Positions 35,909 to 46,348 are shown, numbered from the stretch's first letter. The stretch is DNA of 64,000 bases from Isoetes taiwanensis (GCA_021234155.1 JAJEKV010000028.1:17534825-17598824); one strand, 5' to 3'. Notes: generated by a model from the sequence alone, not told the origin. A program made the numbers and translations.

Positions 35909-37039
35909 ATGGCACGCACCAAGCAAACAGCAAGGAAGTTTGGTGAGAGACCCACATCTTCGATGGCACAGGTAGCAGCAGGTCGTCACGGTAAGCAGAT
36001 TCCGCCACACCTTAGGCCAAGACCAGAGGAGGAGGCGCCGTCTTCGACGGATGACACCTTCCACCCTTCAGAGGAGGGCAGCCCAAGCAGCAGTAGCTCT
36101 TCGTCGGCCCAGTCCCAGCAGACCGGCGAGACAGTACACGTGGGTGACCTCTCCGGCCGAGAGGAAGAGCAAGACGACGAACAGGAGCAGCACCATCAGA
36201 CCAAGGCTCAGGAGCCGGGCCCCTCTTCACCAAAGAAGAAGGGCAAGAACAAGGTCGCTGAATGGCCAGAAGAAATGACATCAAGGAAGAGGAAGGAGAG
36301 GGAGCAGAGGGAGAAGGAGCGGCGCACCAAGAGGAGAAACAACAGGCCTCGCGGGTCTGTCGTAATTGAAGAACCTCGCCCGCGCGAGGTGGATGAGGAG
36401 GAAGAGGAGGAAGGAGGAGGTGATGAGGAGGAGGAAGTCCAGGAGGAGGAGCACGAAGTCGTTGGGGAATCTTCAGACCCCAACGCACGCCCACCCTACC
36501 CAAAGTGGCCCAAGCCACCGAAGGTAGTGAAGAAGCAGAAGGTGGGCGAGCGGCCATTCGCACTCCGTGAGGAACGCGAATTCAAGCGCCGCCTGAAGGC
36601 GTACCAGAAGTACCTTCGTCGCTGGACGAGGTACAATGACTGGTACTGCAAGCAGAATGTGGAGAGGTTTGTCAAAGGCGGCCGGCCGAAGAAACAGCCG
36701 ACGCCGCCACCCCCATGGCCGGAGAAGCCGAAGAAGGCCCATCATGGGCCTAACTCTCGGCACGCGCGGGTCTTCCAGGAGATTAGGCACTTCCAACAGT
36801 GTACTAATCTCCTAATTAGGAAGGCGCCGTTTGAGCGCCTGATGCGGGAGGTAATGCAAGAATTCGTGACTGATTATAGGGTAACTTCCTTAACCACACG
36901 AGTCTTGCAAGTAGCTGCCGAAGCAGAGCTGACGCAGCTTTTCGAAGAAGGCAATCTATGTGCCATCCACGCCAAAAGGGTAACTGTCATGCCCAAAGAT
37001 ATCCATTTGGCGCGGAGAATCCGCAAGGAGTACCCTTGA
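35909..37039 (+). CDS. ORF1: histone H3-like protein with authentic H3 N-terminal tail
   Basis: A 376-residue intact, intronless ORF. Residues 2-10 are ARTKQTARK, identical to H3 positions 1-9, including Lys4 and Lys9. Met-Ala would be processed to expose Ala1 as in H3. Then come a Ser-rich stretch (about 50-80), a strongly basic segment ([19 protein letters not shown]), a Glu-rich acidic stretch (about 160-185) and a Pro/Lys-rich linker. Residues 287-376 are an H3 histone fold starting [10 protein letters not shown], with [31 protein letters not shown] and LARRIR. Counterparts of Arg63, Arg69, Arg72, Arg83, Cys110, His113 and Asp123 are kept. Loop 1 has the canonical length, unlike CENH3. 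The DNA is GC-rich compared with its flanks. Predicted place is the nucleus or the virus-like particle; the role is unknown. Confidence 0.92.
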   Translation: MARTKQTARKFGERPTSSMAQVAAGRHGKQIPPHLRPRPEEEAPSSTDDTFHPSEEGSPSSSSSSSAQSQQTGETVHVGDLSGREEEQDDEQEQHHQTKAQEPGPSSPKKKGKNKVAEWPEEMTSRKRKEREQREKERRTKRRNNRPRGSVVIEEPRPREVDEEEEEEGGGDEEEEVQEEEHEVVGESSDPNARPPYPKWPKPPKVVKKQKVGERPFALREEREFKRRLKAYQKYLRRWTRYNDWYCKQNVERFVKGGRPKKQPTPPPPWPEKPKKAHHGPNSRHARVFQEIRHFQQCTNLLIRKAPFERLMREVMQEFVTDYRVTSLTTRVLQVAAEAELTQLFEEGNLCAIHAKRVTVMPKDIHLARRIRKEYP

Positions 37040-37045
37040 GTTCTC

Positions 37046-37110
37046 CTAATTTTGTAATTATATTTTTAATGTATTCCAACTGCCTTCTATATAAATATAG
37101 CCTCTTTGTT
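37046..37110 (+). terminator. Putative polyadenylation region after inner ORF1
   Basis: T-rich and A-rich plant-type 3' end sequence (ttgtaattatatttttaatgt, tatataaatatagcc) follows the stop by a few bases, suggesting ORF1 may have its own 3' end. Inferred from composition only. Confidence 0.3.
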
Positions 37111-37259
37111 CTTGTAAATTGATTGAATTATCATAGGAAAATGTAGATAACTAACTTAAATTGTAGTATAGTTTTTTGTGTCTCATGATCCAAATGCTCA
37201 TAATAGCTTAAGTAATAGAGATCCTAGCAAAAAAATGCAACCCTGATTCAAAATTGGCG

Positions 37260-37546
37260 CAATCGGATCGGACCACGCAAAACGGGCCTGCGTTCGCAAC
37301 GCAGAGGCCATTTGCGCGAACCAACCCGATTTGGCCATTTTGACACAATTACATGTCCAAATTGCTTAAAATAAGTTGCTAGCTAGATCAGAATTGAGCC
37401 AAATAGTCATGTTAGCATCTTGCAATTCCTAGAAACCCTTAATCAATCCAAAAATTACCCCAATTGGATCGGACCGCGCAAAACGGGCCTGCGTTCGCAA
37501 CACAGAGGCCATTTGCGCGAACCAACCCGATTTGCCCCTTTTTGAC
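37260..37546 (+). repeat. Direct repeats of about 85 bp between ORF1 and ORF2
   Basis: 37260-37343 and 37461-37546 share ggatcggacc, gcaaaacgggcctgcgttcg and ccatttgcgcgaaccaaccc with few differences. They sit upstream of the ORF2 TATA box. Confidence 0.85.
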
Positions 37547-37710
37547 CTAAATTGACCAATTTTGACCCAACAACCTGCCATGTAGTGTTTCTTGCTTTGC
37601 TTTGCTTAGATTTGCACTTCATGATAGCTCATTTGGACACCCATAGCCCTCGAACAAAAGCTTTTCCCATCAAGAACCCCTGTGCACGGAATCCAAGGCA
37701 GACCTTAGCC

Positions 37711-37718
37711 TATAAAAG
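37711..37718 (+). promoter_or_regulatory. TATA box of inner ORF2
   Basis: A perfect TATAAAAG, 118 bases upstream of the ORF2 ATG at 37829. A TATA-like TATATTTAAAA is at the equivalent place in the outer element (47714). Confidence 0.5.
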
Positions 37719-37828
37719 AGGACCCCATTTGTCATTTTCCCCTCATCAGAATTGCTCTTAGTATCCTAGGCGATTTTTCAGTCTCCCATTGATATTTGCA
37801 AGCTATTTTTTACATCCATCTTTGCTTC

Positions 37829-39349
37829 ATGGCGCCCTCTAGCTTCGTCAGATGGTATGATGCTGTCAGTCATATCCGTGATTTTCCTGCTGAGCAAGCC
37901 TTCCATGTCTTTGACCACCTCTTTGATCTTCATGCAACATTGACCAGAACTCCCTTCTACACTGATATCATTTGCCAGTATGACCAGCAGATTCTACTCT
38001 GGGAAGTTAGCTTGCCGTCTAGGGGAGGGAAATGGGTATCCCTAGATTCGCTTACCCAAGCTTTAGGGGGAGGATCCAGGGGCAAGAAGAAGCTGTGGGA
38101 TAGGACCAGAACCATGCCCGATTACATGACCTGTAGGCATAATAGGCATAGATATCTCTCAGCCCATGCAGCCCTCGCCCTATTCATGCAGTATAAATCA
38201 ATCAACAAGGCAGGAGAGCCCTCAATTCAGCCTCTAGATTTAGCACCTCTCGACACCCAAAGAGAGCAGATTAGCATCCATGAGATCGAGTCTTCAGAGT
38301 GAGTATTATGGCGCGACCTCAGGAACACCGATGTTGCAGATTGAGCAAGACTACGAGCAGCAAGGGGAGGAGAACCCAAGTTGGGAGAGGAGAGAGGCAA
38401 GGAGGATGGAGAGGCGAATAGCTAGGCAAGAAGGCACATTAAGGCGAGATTTCGAACAGCCAATCGGCATCACGACCCTGTCTCCAGTGATCATCGACGG
38501 CGAGGAGTACATCTTGGCCAACGACATCCTCAACCTTCCTTACTGCCAAGAAGAAGGCCTCAGGATCGACGAGCTCTTAGGCTTAATTGCAAAAGAGCAG
38601 GGCAGCGACTTCATCGACTACTCCTATCAGGAAATTCCAAGGGAGTTAGCAGAGCGGCACTCCTACGCCGGGGAGACAATGTCAGATATAGCAGCTTATC
38701 AGCAGATAAGGGAAATCTATCAACAACAGGAACCCATCATCCCAGAGGAAGAGTTCTAGCAGATACAAAGCAGATTGTACAAGCCAGGAAGAGGCCCAAA
38801 TCCCAGCCGACCAGTGCGTTCCAGGAGCATGCGCGAAGCTTCCAGCAGCATCAACTTGGAGAACGCAACAACGATGTGGAGGGATCACGAACACCTTTTT
38901 GCATTAGATGTCTTCGGCGAAGCAGCTCAGAGAAGAGGTACGGAACCACGGGCACAGCAAAGGGCAAGGCACTCAGGTACTATCTTCCAGCCCTTAGTCA
39001 AGGGCAGATGATAGTCTTCCATAAAGAGTTCAGCCCAAGAGGAGAAGAGTCTGTAGCGCTCCTTATAGCACTCTCAGGCTTTGAGCAGCATGCCAAAATA
39101 GATTACGTAACAGATCATGTTATCCTCTTTAAGAGATCCGTAGCTCTTCATTGTCTCGACTTCGCTAGGGGACACCTCAGGCATGCAACATTGTCAGTAG
39201 TGGCGCCGACGGCACCCGAACTCCCCGCACCACAGATGGCAAGAGCACTTGAAGGGGGATCGGCCGCAAGGATCTTGCAGAACGTCGGCAAAGGGCTACG
39301 ACTCAAGAACGTCAAGAACTTCTTCAAGTCCATGAGGGGGCATCAATGA
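37829..39349 (+). pseudogene. ORF2 of the inner element, accessory protein of unknown function (frameshifted)
   Basis: Three overlapping frames (37829-38302, about 38280-38759, about 38800-39349) together align with the intact ORF2 of the outer element. Shared landmarks include ALALFMQ versus ALALLMD, an EEYILANDI / QNYLLLSDI pair, DFIDYS versus DFMDYS, and a C-terminal region with LSQGQMIVFHKEFSP versus FTSKQVLFFAKAIAP. At least two frameshifts (about 38290 and 38760) inactivate it. No family is recognised. It lies between ORF1 and gag in both elements. Confidence 0.7.
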
Positions 39350-39380
39350 GGGAAAATTTACTTTGTTGTTAATTAAAATG

Positions 39381-39397
39381 TAATATTTTCCTTTCAG
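39381..39397 (+). promoter_or_regulatory. Putative 3' splice site upstream of inner gag
   Basis: TAATATTTTCCTTTCAG matches an acceptor with branch-like and pyrimidine-rich parts. The outer element has taatattttctcag at the same place (49291-49304). A second acceptor-like atccttgcag is near 39569. Confidence 0.4.
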
Positions 39398-39668
39398 ATA
39401 TTATCATGTAATTCATGAAATGTATTCCTAAATATTAATGACTTACCATGTCTTTGACTTGTAAGTGGAATTTTCACATGATTTCTTTTGTACCTAACAA
39501 CAATTCAATTGTAAATAAGGATGATTAATGTATAACTTAAATAACAAGCATTGATGATCAATCCTTGCAGCCAGGAACACCGGCTCAGGTCCTCAAGGCC
39601 AGGGCTGACATCACCAATGGATACCTAGAAACTTATTTGGGCGTGAACAAGACGACAACAACGAGGAA

Positions 39669-41020
39669 ATGACGGTGGAATCAATCAACGCAAGGCTCAC
39701 CCAAATGAGGAACCAGATGCACCAGCTGATTCATTGGGCCACTCCATTGATGAACGCCCAAGAATATGCACCTGCACCACCACCTCCTCCACCACTACCT
39801 CAGCAAGGCGTTGAGGAGGTTCCACAACCTGAAGCGGACGGCAATTAGGGAAATGTCAGGGACAGAAAGAGAAAAAGGAGAAACAGAAGGACCCCAACAC
39901 CATCCATTCATCAGACACTTCTGACAGCCAGGACAATTCTAGCTCAGAGAGTGAGTCTGATAATACTTCACAGGTAAGAGCCAGGGCAAAGAAGACAGAT
40001 GACTATCAGAAGAAAGTTGACAGCGCTATGAGCAATGTGTGGAAGATTAGGAAGTTGGGTCAGTTTTCAGGGAAGGACAGGTCAGGTATGGAGGCAGAAG
40101 CTTGGCTTGATGAAATGGAAGAGTTTGGAAATTCTTATGGCATGAAGGACAAAGATATAGGGAAGGTTGCTACAGCAAACTTAATAGGAGCAGCCAGAAT
40201 TTGGTGGAAGGGCTATGCGAAGTCCAATAAGCTGAAAAGAAACAGTTGCAGATTTAAGACCTTCAGCAAAGCCTTTCTCAAGCATTATGTGCCAAGATCA
40301 CATACCAGCAGGCAGATCCAACAATTCTACAGATTGAACTAGGGTACCTTGTCAGTAGCAAAGTACACAGAGGAATTCATGCGGCTCAGGCTCCATATCC
40401 CCGGAGTTTCTAAAAGGCACGCGTACATTGAGGGATTGAACAGCAATATCAAAAGGTTGGTCCGAGCAATCAACCCAAAGACAGTTGCAGAAGCCGAGGA
40501 TAAAGTTATAAGTTTAGAAGAAGCACCAGCAACTCCAGGTGAGAAACAGTCGGCCTTCAAGGGTAAATCAACAGGGCAGTATCAAGGGCAGTACCAGAAT
40601 AAGCAATCAGCAACTACTCCAGCCGGGGGTCACCAGCAAGGGAAAGTTCAGGGTAAGGCTTTTGGGGATCGTAAGACACAAAGTGGATCAGGGGGCAGTT
40701 CGCTGAAGCGCCTTCTAGATAGCCTGCCAAAGGAAAAGAGACAGGAGTGCATTGAGAAGAAGTTATGTTTTAGGTGCTTCCAGCCAGGGCACCGAACACA
40801 CGATTGTCCATTCGTCATGCAGGCAGCCTTAGCAGAACTGGCAGATTGGGATTCACCAACCGAGGGAGACAACGAAGAGGACGACCAGCAGGAGGCGCAA
40901 GATTTCATAGAGGGTGAGTGCCATATTTGTGCAGCTATTGAGTCAGATGATGTTGAAAATCAGTCCATAGTCATTGCGGCTGAGGGAATCATAGATAGCA
41001 GTCCATATCTAGTTTTGATA
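39669..41020 (+). pseudogene. gag: gag polyprotein of the inner element
   Basis: An N-terminal segment starts MTVESINARL at 39669 but meets a stop near 39846. The Retrotrans_gag domain follows (40028-40550) with AARIWWKGYAK, FKTFSKAFLKHYVP, IQQFYRL and YTEEFMRLRL, interrupted by a TAG at 40340-40342. The nucleocapsid zinc knuckle CFRCFQPGHRTHDC (40766-40807) is complete. Gag forms the particle and binds element RNA. Gag and protease share one frame here, as is usual in chromodomain gypsy elements. Confidence 0.88.
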
Positions 41021-41450
41021 GATACAGGTAGCTCTCATAACTTGCCTCTCCTAGGCTGGCTGCCCTAATGAAGAATAAAGTTTTGAAGTCTAAGCCAAGG
41101 CCAGTTAGCATGGCAAACGGTGCCATTCGGCACACTAAGGGGAGGAGGATCACGTTTGACATAGACCTTAGTGGAAGTAACCGATGGGGGCAGAGGTCAT
41201 GGATATTGGAAGGTATGACCTTATAGTAGGAATGGAGTTCCTAAAGCCAGCTAAAGCGATGATCGACTGTGACTGTAATGAGATCTCTATGACTGCACTG
41301 GACGGCACCAAATTCATAGTGAAAGGTAAGAAGGTAGTTTCTCCCATGCAGTGTATTTCTTTGAAGCAGCTAAGGAAAAGTATAGAAAGAAATAAGGTGG
41401 ATTATATTCTGAGGTTAGAGGCAATTGAACCAGCTAAAGAGAAGGGAAGT
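41000..41450 (+). pseudogene. pol: Aspartic protease of the inner element
   Basis: The active-site string LIDTGSSHN (codons 41021-41032 for DTGS) is intact and the frame shifts shortly after. The second half, [19 protein letters not shown], is open from 41184. This enzyme would process the gag-pol polyprotein. The frameshift makes the copy defective. Confidence 0.85.
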
Positions 41451-41879
41451 GACCAAAGTGGGAATCAGTTGCCCAAGCCAGTAGCAAGGCTCATTAGGGA
41501 GTACTTAGATGAGTTTGTCATTGTTTTCTTCGACGACATTCTAGTCTACAGCAAGTCCATTGAAGATCATTGTCAGCATTTGAGAAGAGTGTTGGAGAAG
41601 TTGAGACGGCATCGCTTGTATGGAAAGCTCTCCAAATGCCACTTTGCTATCGAAAGAGTGGAGTACTTGGGCCATGTGATATCAGCGGAAGGGATCTCCA
41701 CTGACCCCGCAAAGATTGAAGCAGTAGTTGATTGGCCAGCTCCAAAGAATGTAGCCGAAGTGAGAAGCTTTCTAGGTCTGGCAGGATATTATAGGAAGTT
41801 CGTGAAGGACTTCGCTAAGTGGGTGTCCCCTTTGACGGACCTCACTAAGAGTGTTAAGGTGAAATATTGGAGAAAACAT
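41451..41879 (+). pseudogene. pol: Reverse transcriptase remnant lacking its N-terminal half
   Basis: The protease-RT linker ([11 protein letters not shown]) runs straight into [14 protein letters not shown], the catalytic-loop region, and on through [22 protein letters not shown] and SPLTDLT. In full gypsy elements well over 100 residues, including the first catalytic Asp, stand between these two points. The junction falls on a YLDEF-like string that family members carry on both sides, which fits a deletion between short direct repeats. It cannot encode an active polymerase. Confidence 0.88.
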
Positions 41880-42330
41880 TAGCTAGAAAATGTTCAAGCT
41901 TCATTTGAAAAGCTTAAGGAAGCCTTAACAACAGCACCAGTGCTAATTCTGCCGGATCCAGACAAAGACAAGATAGTAGCAACAGATGCAAGTAAGATAG
42001 CAACAGGTGGAGTCCTTATGCAAGAAGGAAGACTTGTAGCCTATGATTCGAAGAAGAATGACGCCGAGCAGCGTTATCCAACCCATGATCAGGAACTTCT
42101 AGCTATTGTGAGAGCTCTTCGTATTTGGAGGCACTATTTGCTTGGGAGGAAATTTCAGTTAGATACTGATCACCAAAGCCTCCAATACATTTTTACCCAA
42201 CCACTCCTCAATCTAAGGCTTGGAATTCCGAGAAGAGTATGATTTTGAGATTGCTTATAAGCCGGGTAAGTTGAATGTGGTTGCTGATGCTCTCTCTAGA
42301 AGACCCCTTGAGACGAGAACACATTGTAAT
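41880..42330 (+). pseudogene. pol: RNase H of the inner element
   Basis: After an in-frame TAG (41880) the frame continues with [36 protein letters not shown] and DTDHQSLQYI, the gypsy RNase H motifs. A frameshift near 42225 leads into [20 protein letters not shown]. The enzyme degrades RNA in RNA/DNA hybrids. Confidence 0.88.
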
Positions 42331-42419
42331 ACTATATCAACTCTTTCAAGTGGGTATGGCAAGAAAATTGAAGAGACATTACCATCTGACGGTGATTTCA
42401 AGGAGATATGGGAAAGCCT

Positions 42420-43660
42420 CTCTAAGGAGGCTAGAACAGATAAGGAACGTGAAGCCTTCAAGCATTATAGGAAGGAAGGCAACTTGTTGTACCATAAGCA
42501 TAAGTTGTGTGTGCCCGAATCATCAGGTGTAAGGAAGTTAATTCTTCACGACACACACAACAGCCCAATAGCAGGGCATGCAAGGTTTATGAAGACCTAC
42601 TTCAAGATTCGAAGTAGCTATTTCTGGCCGGGAATGAAGAAACAGATAGCCAGATATATTCGGAAATGCCAGTTGTGCCAGTAGATCAAGGCAGAGCAGC
42701 TTCGAATTCCAGGAGCCTTGGAACCTCTAGCAGTGCCGAATGCAAAATGGGAAGTAGTAAGTATGGATTTTATCACAGGACTTCCTAGAACTCTACGAGG
42801 CAAAGATGCATTAATGGTTGTCGTAGACAAATTATCTAAGATGGCACACTTTGTGCCTTGCAAAACTACGGACACAGCCTTAGACACTGCCAAGCTATTT
42901 GTAAAGGAGATTTTTAGACTCCATGGCATGCCTCGAGAGATAATATCAGACAGAGACTCCAAATTCATGAGTGCATTCTGGCAGGATCTTTTTGCTACGA
43001 TCCAGCTAAGCTCTCGATGAGCACGGCATACCATCCTCAGACAGATGGTCAGACGGAGCGCACGAATCGAATCATTGAAGATATGCTTAGAAGTTATGTG
43101 TGGAATAAGCAATCCAAGTGGGATGAGTACATCCACTTGGTAGAATTCGCCTACAATAGTTCGAAGCAGGAGTCATCCCAGATGTCTCCCTTCATGATCA
43201 ATTACGGGTACCGGTGCCTAACCCCGGATACTTGGCACAATCCTGTGTCAAAGGTTGAAGTATCCCAACAGATGCTGGGTGATATGCAGCAGCTGGTGGA
43301 AGAAGTAAGGGGGTACCTTATTAGCAGCAAGAAGTCGGCAGAAGAGTGTAGCCGACAGACACAGGACCGTAAGGGAGTTCAAGGTAGGCGACAGCGTGCG
43401 ATTGAAGATCAAGGTGAAGCAAGCGAAACTTCGGATTGGGAATTGTAAGAAGCTTGCCCCTAGGTGGGCTGGTCCGTTCAAGATTTTGGAGAGAGTGGGT
43501 TCTCAAGCCTACAAGTTGGATCTTCCGGCCCATCTCAAAGTTCACAAGGTCTTCCACGTAAGTTTATTAAAAAGGCATAATCCTAACCCTGATGAGGTCT
43601 TGGATACTCTAACTTTGTTGGAAATGACAGAAGAGCAAGTTGAAATTGTGCCTGAGTTAC
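42420..43660 (+). pseudogene. pol: Integrase of the inner element
   Basis: The zinc-binding H-H-C-C module lies in [11 protein letters not shown] and RKCQLCQ and ends at a TAG (42682-42684). The catalytic core follows with MDFITGLP (first Asp), SDRDSKF (second Asp) and [18 protein letters not shown] (Glu). Frameshifts lie near 43015 and 43390. The C-terminal region has KKLAPRWAGPFKILERVG and VFHVSLLKRH, typical of gypsy integrases. It joins cDNA to host DNA. Confidence 0.88.
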
Positions 43661-43854
43661 TTCTTGATAAGTCATTCAAGAAGACTAGGAGGTCTCAGTT
43701 CCTCCAATATTTGGTCAAGTGGAAGCACTTGCCCGTGGAAGACGCGACATGGGTATTGACGCAGGATTTGGATAAGCAATACCCAGAGTTTATGAAGGAG
43801 TTTGATGGGCGAGTCGTCTCCGACTTGGTCGACCCCGACTCGCCAGGAGGTTAG
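43661..43854 (+). CDS. C-terminal chromodomain of the inner integrase
   Basis: At the end of the last open frame (43396-43854) stands FLQYLVKWKHLPVEDATWV, the core of a chromodomain. The two Trp of the usual aromatic cage are present, while the first aromatic position appears to be missing, as in some plant chromovirus chromodomains. Known chromovirus chromodomains direct integration to modified histone H3. Here the same element also encodes an H3-like protein. Confidence 0.85.
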
Positions 43855-44687
43855 CTTAGGATGTTTCTTAGTTAGCCTTAGCTCTGTCAGATGTATTCTA
43901 GCTAGTGGAATACGTATGCCAGAATCTTGGAACATGTAGGCGATGATGAGATAAGCCTTTAAGGCATTCTCTAGGCCAACATGCACCAAGAGGTGCGCAT
44001 GACCAATAAGGTCATGCGAGAGAGGAAGTGAGGAATGGTGCGCGATGATGGGACATCGGTCGGATGCTCCCTATGCCACGATGCGGGGCTCGCACACCTG
44101 GCCATAGGGGGGTCATGGTGAAGGTCAAAGTAATCATGCGCGATGATGGGATCGTGAGACGTTCCCTAGCTTAAAACCCTTGGGGCATGATGCACTAGGG
44201 GTACTCGGCACCGGGTAACCGAGTACAAGGTAGCACTTGATCATGGGCGATGATGGGATCATCTTAAATGGTCCTTAAGCTCAAATCCGAAAGAGCCATG
44301 ATCGAGTGCAAGGTATTTGGTAAGGGTGGTGGTCCCCTAAAAACCACAAATTTATTAACTAAACTAACGTAATGTGCTACTCGTGCAGGCAAGTGAGAAG
44401 CGAGCATCGAGGAGGGGCGCATTACGAGAAGATGGGGGGACCATGACTTAGATTTAAATTATGAACCCTAATAACTCTTATAGTAATGTTTTGAATTATT
44501 ATAAGGAGTAACCTTGTTAAGGCTATGTAATTTTGTATTCATACAAATATAGCCTAAAATTTTGACAATTAACTCTTAATAGGAAGTTGATCGTTTGAAA
44601 TTAAATTAAAATTGTATACTTATGTTGTTTTTGCAGGGATAGGGTAGGTTCGCCACCCTAGCGCAATGCTGAGGACAGCATTGTCCT
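43855..44687 (+). other. 3' non-coding region of the inner element with a repeated motif
   Basis: About 830 bp without a gene. The word gcgatgatgggac/t recurs near 44042, 44138 and 44243, with a related ggcgatgatgagata near 43938, spaced roughly 100 bp apart. The outer element has related accgatgatgagacc near 53423. Confidence 0.6.
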
Positions 44688-44700
44688 AAGGGGGGGAGAA
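44688..44700 (+). other. Polypurine tract of the inner element
   Basis: AAGGGGGGGAGAA directly precedes the 3' LTR and would prime plus-strand cDNA. Confidence 0.92.
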
Positions 44701-46343
44701 TGTGACGTTCCAGGGGAATATACGCCATAGATACGTATATTCCTGGACCCGTCACTATACAAGTCTACACTTGTGGCCTTGTATACCTTAGAAGTGGCAA
44801 GGGGCACATATCTAAGTTAATTGTTTAACTTAGATAACCTTAGGATAAGGCCCATTTCCACATGGCCTTATCCTATTGCACAATCGCCACACGGCCCCAT
44901 CCCAGTGGTGCCACGTGGCATCCCATGTGGACCCTATCCTATATTAGCACTAACCCTAACCCTAGACCTCTTTTCCTGACTCTAGCACCTGAACACTCCT
45001 CTACGCACTCGAAACCCCGTTTCGAGCATCGTTCGTCGTAGCATAGCCTGGCGCAGCAGCCCCCGAAGTGTGCGCATGATTGTAGAGGGAGCACAACTTC
45101 GACCACATCAAGGAGCAATGGAGACACCAGGAATGGGAGGAAGCGCTTCTGGAGCAGGTAGGTGGAGTAGAGTTCATAGGGTTCATCTGGAAGTTAGTAC
45201 TCCAGATGGGTCTGTGTGTTGTATCTAGAGTAGAGCCATCCTAGAACCTTTGTTGAACATCTTGAACCCTAATCAAGGAACCTAACTGTAAGTTAGATAT
45301 GTATGATTAGGTTAAGATGTTCTTATGATGATTATCATGATAGATGCTATGTGATGTTGGTTGATCATGTTTGCTCCTCTTGTATTGGGAAGGGGGGTAG
45401 AGACCTAGTAGCCATTATGTAGTATGCTCCTAGTCTAGATCCCTTAGTTCCTATTAGATGCGGCCTGTGCATAGGAACCCACCGGGCTATGGAGGCTATG
45501 ATGTGACTCAGCACTACATAACGGGGCTAGAGGCAATGCGGAGGGAGGATCCCTGCCGAGTGGGGGCTTCGGGGGATCCCATAGTGGGCTAGACTTATGG
45601 TCGGTCACTTCGTGTGGGCCGAGCATGGGTCCGACACCTCCTGGGGCAATGGTGCCGCCCTGCCTCTCAAGAGTTGCAAGTGTCAGCTTGGCTCTTGTTT
45701 TGGGGGGTTCAGTCGGGTATGAATCGTGTGTCGCCATGATTCTCTAGTCGCCCGAGGAGCCTCTAGACCCCGGGAAGGGGAGATGCAACCCTTCCTGCCT
45801 CGACGGACCAGGGAGATGCAACCTGGAGTAGTCCCGACGGGTGATGCCATGGGATTACGTATCCGGAAGGCTAGAGTCATGCCAGAGCCTGATTGAGCCC
45901 ATCTGCAAAATATGTACAGGAGGGGCGGATGGAGTGGTCAACCCTAGCCATTGTCTATAGCCAGCCCCGCCATTGTTATGACTCGGTCTGCCCTATCTTG
46001 AGGCCTATCCAGTCAGTCGACTTCCTTATGAGTCAGAGCCACGGGTAGGAGCTCTCATGTTTTATGGCATATGGATATGTTCTTTGCAGCTATGGATATG
46101 TGGACGAGCTACCCTTCGTGGTAGTATGATGTATTGTTGTTGCTAGTTCCGACGATGTTATGCTTCCGCTGTGATAGGAGCCTATAGGGGAAGGGCGCGC
46201 AAGACACCTTCGTGTCCCCTTCCCGCACTACGGTGATCCCAGAGTGCGGGATAGACGGAGGGCCCCTGCGATCGGGGGACCGGACGGGGGATTTCCTACG
46301 GAGTGTACGGCTGCGAGCCGTATATTTAGTAGGGAGCGTCACA
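44701..46343 (+). repeat. 3' LTR of the inner element
   Basis: 1643 bp, nearly identical to 33675-35316. Only scattered differences are visible, so the insertion is recent. Confidence 0.95.
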
Positions 46344-46348
46344 ACCCG

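Larger units (their letters stand above)
33675..46343 (+). mobile_element. Inner chromodomain Ty3/gypsy element carrying a histone H3-like ORF
   Basis: LTRs at 33675-35316 and 44701-46343 are nearly identical. The target duplication acccg is perfect (33670-33674, 46344-46348), and removing the element restores the reading frame of the outer ORF1. Order: primer site, ORF1 (intact, H3-like), ORF2 (frameshifted), gag, protease, partial reverse transcriptase, RNase H, integrase, chromodomain, 3' non-coding region, polypurine tract. It is related to but clearly distinct from the outer element and inserted later. Confidence 0.95.

Noticed and set aside
36012-36563. A 183-codon minus-strand open frame
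   Set aside because: It is the shadow of the GC-rich, repetitive H3-like ORF and has a Pro/Ser-rich chance composition.
35909-37039. The inner H3-like ORF as a host gene that happens to lie between transposons
   Set aside because: It lies between the primer binding site and gag of one element bounded by matching LTRs and a perfect target duplication, and a second element has an H3-like ORF at the same place.
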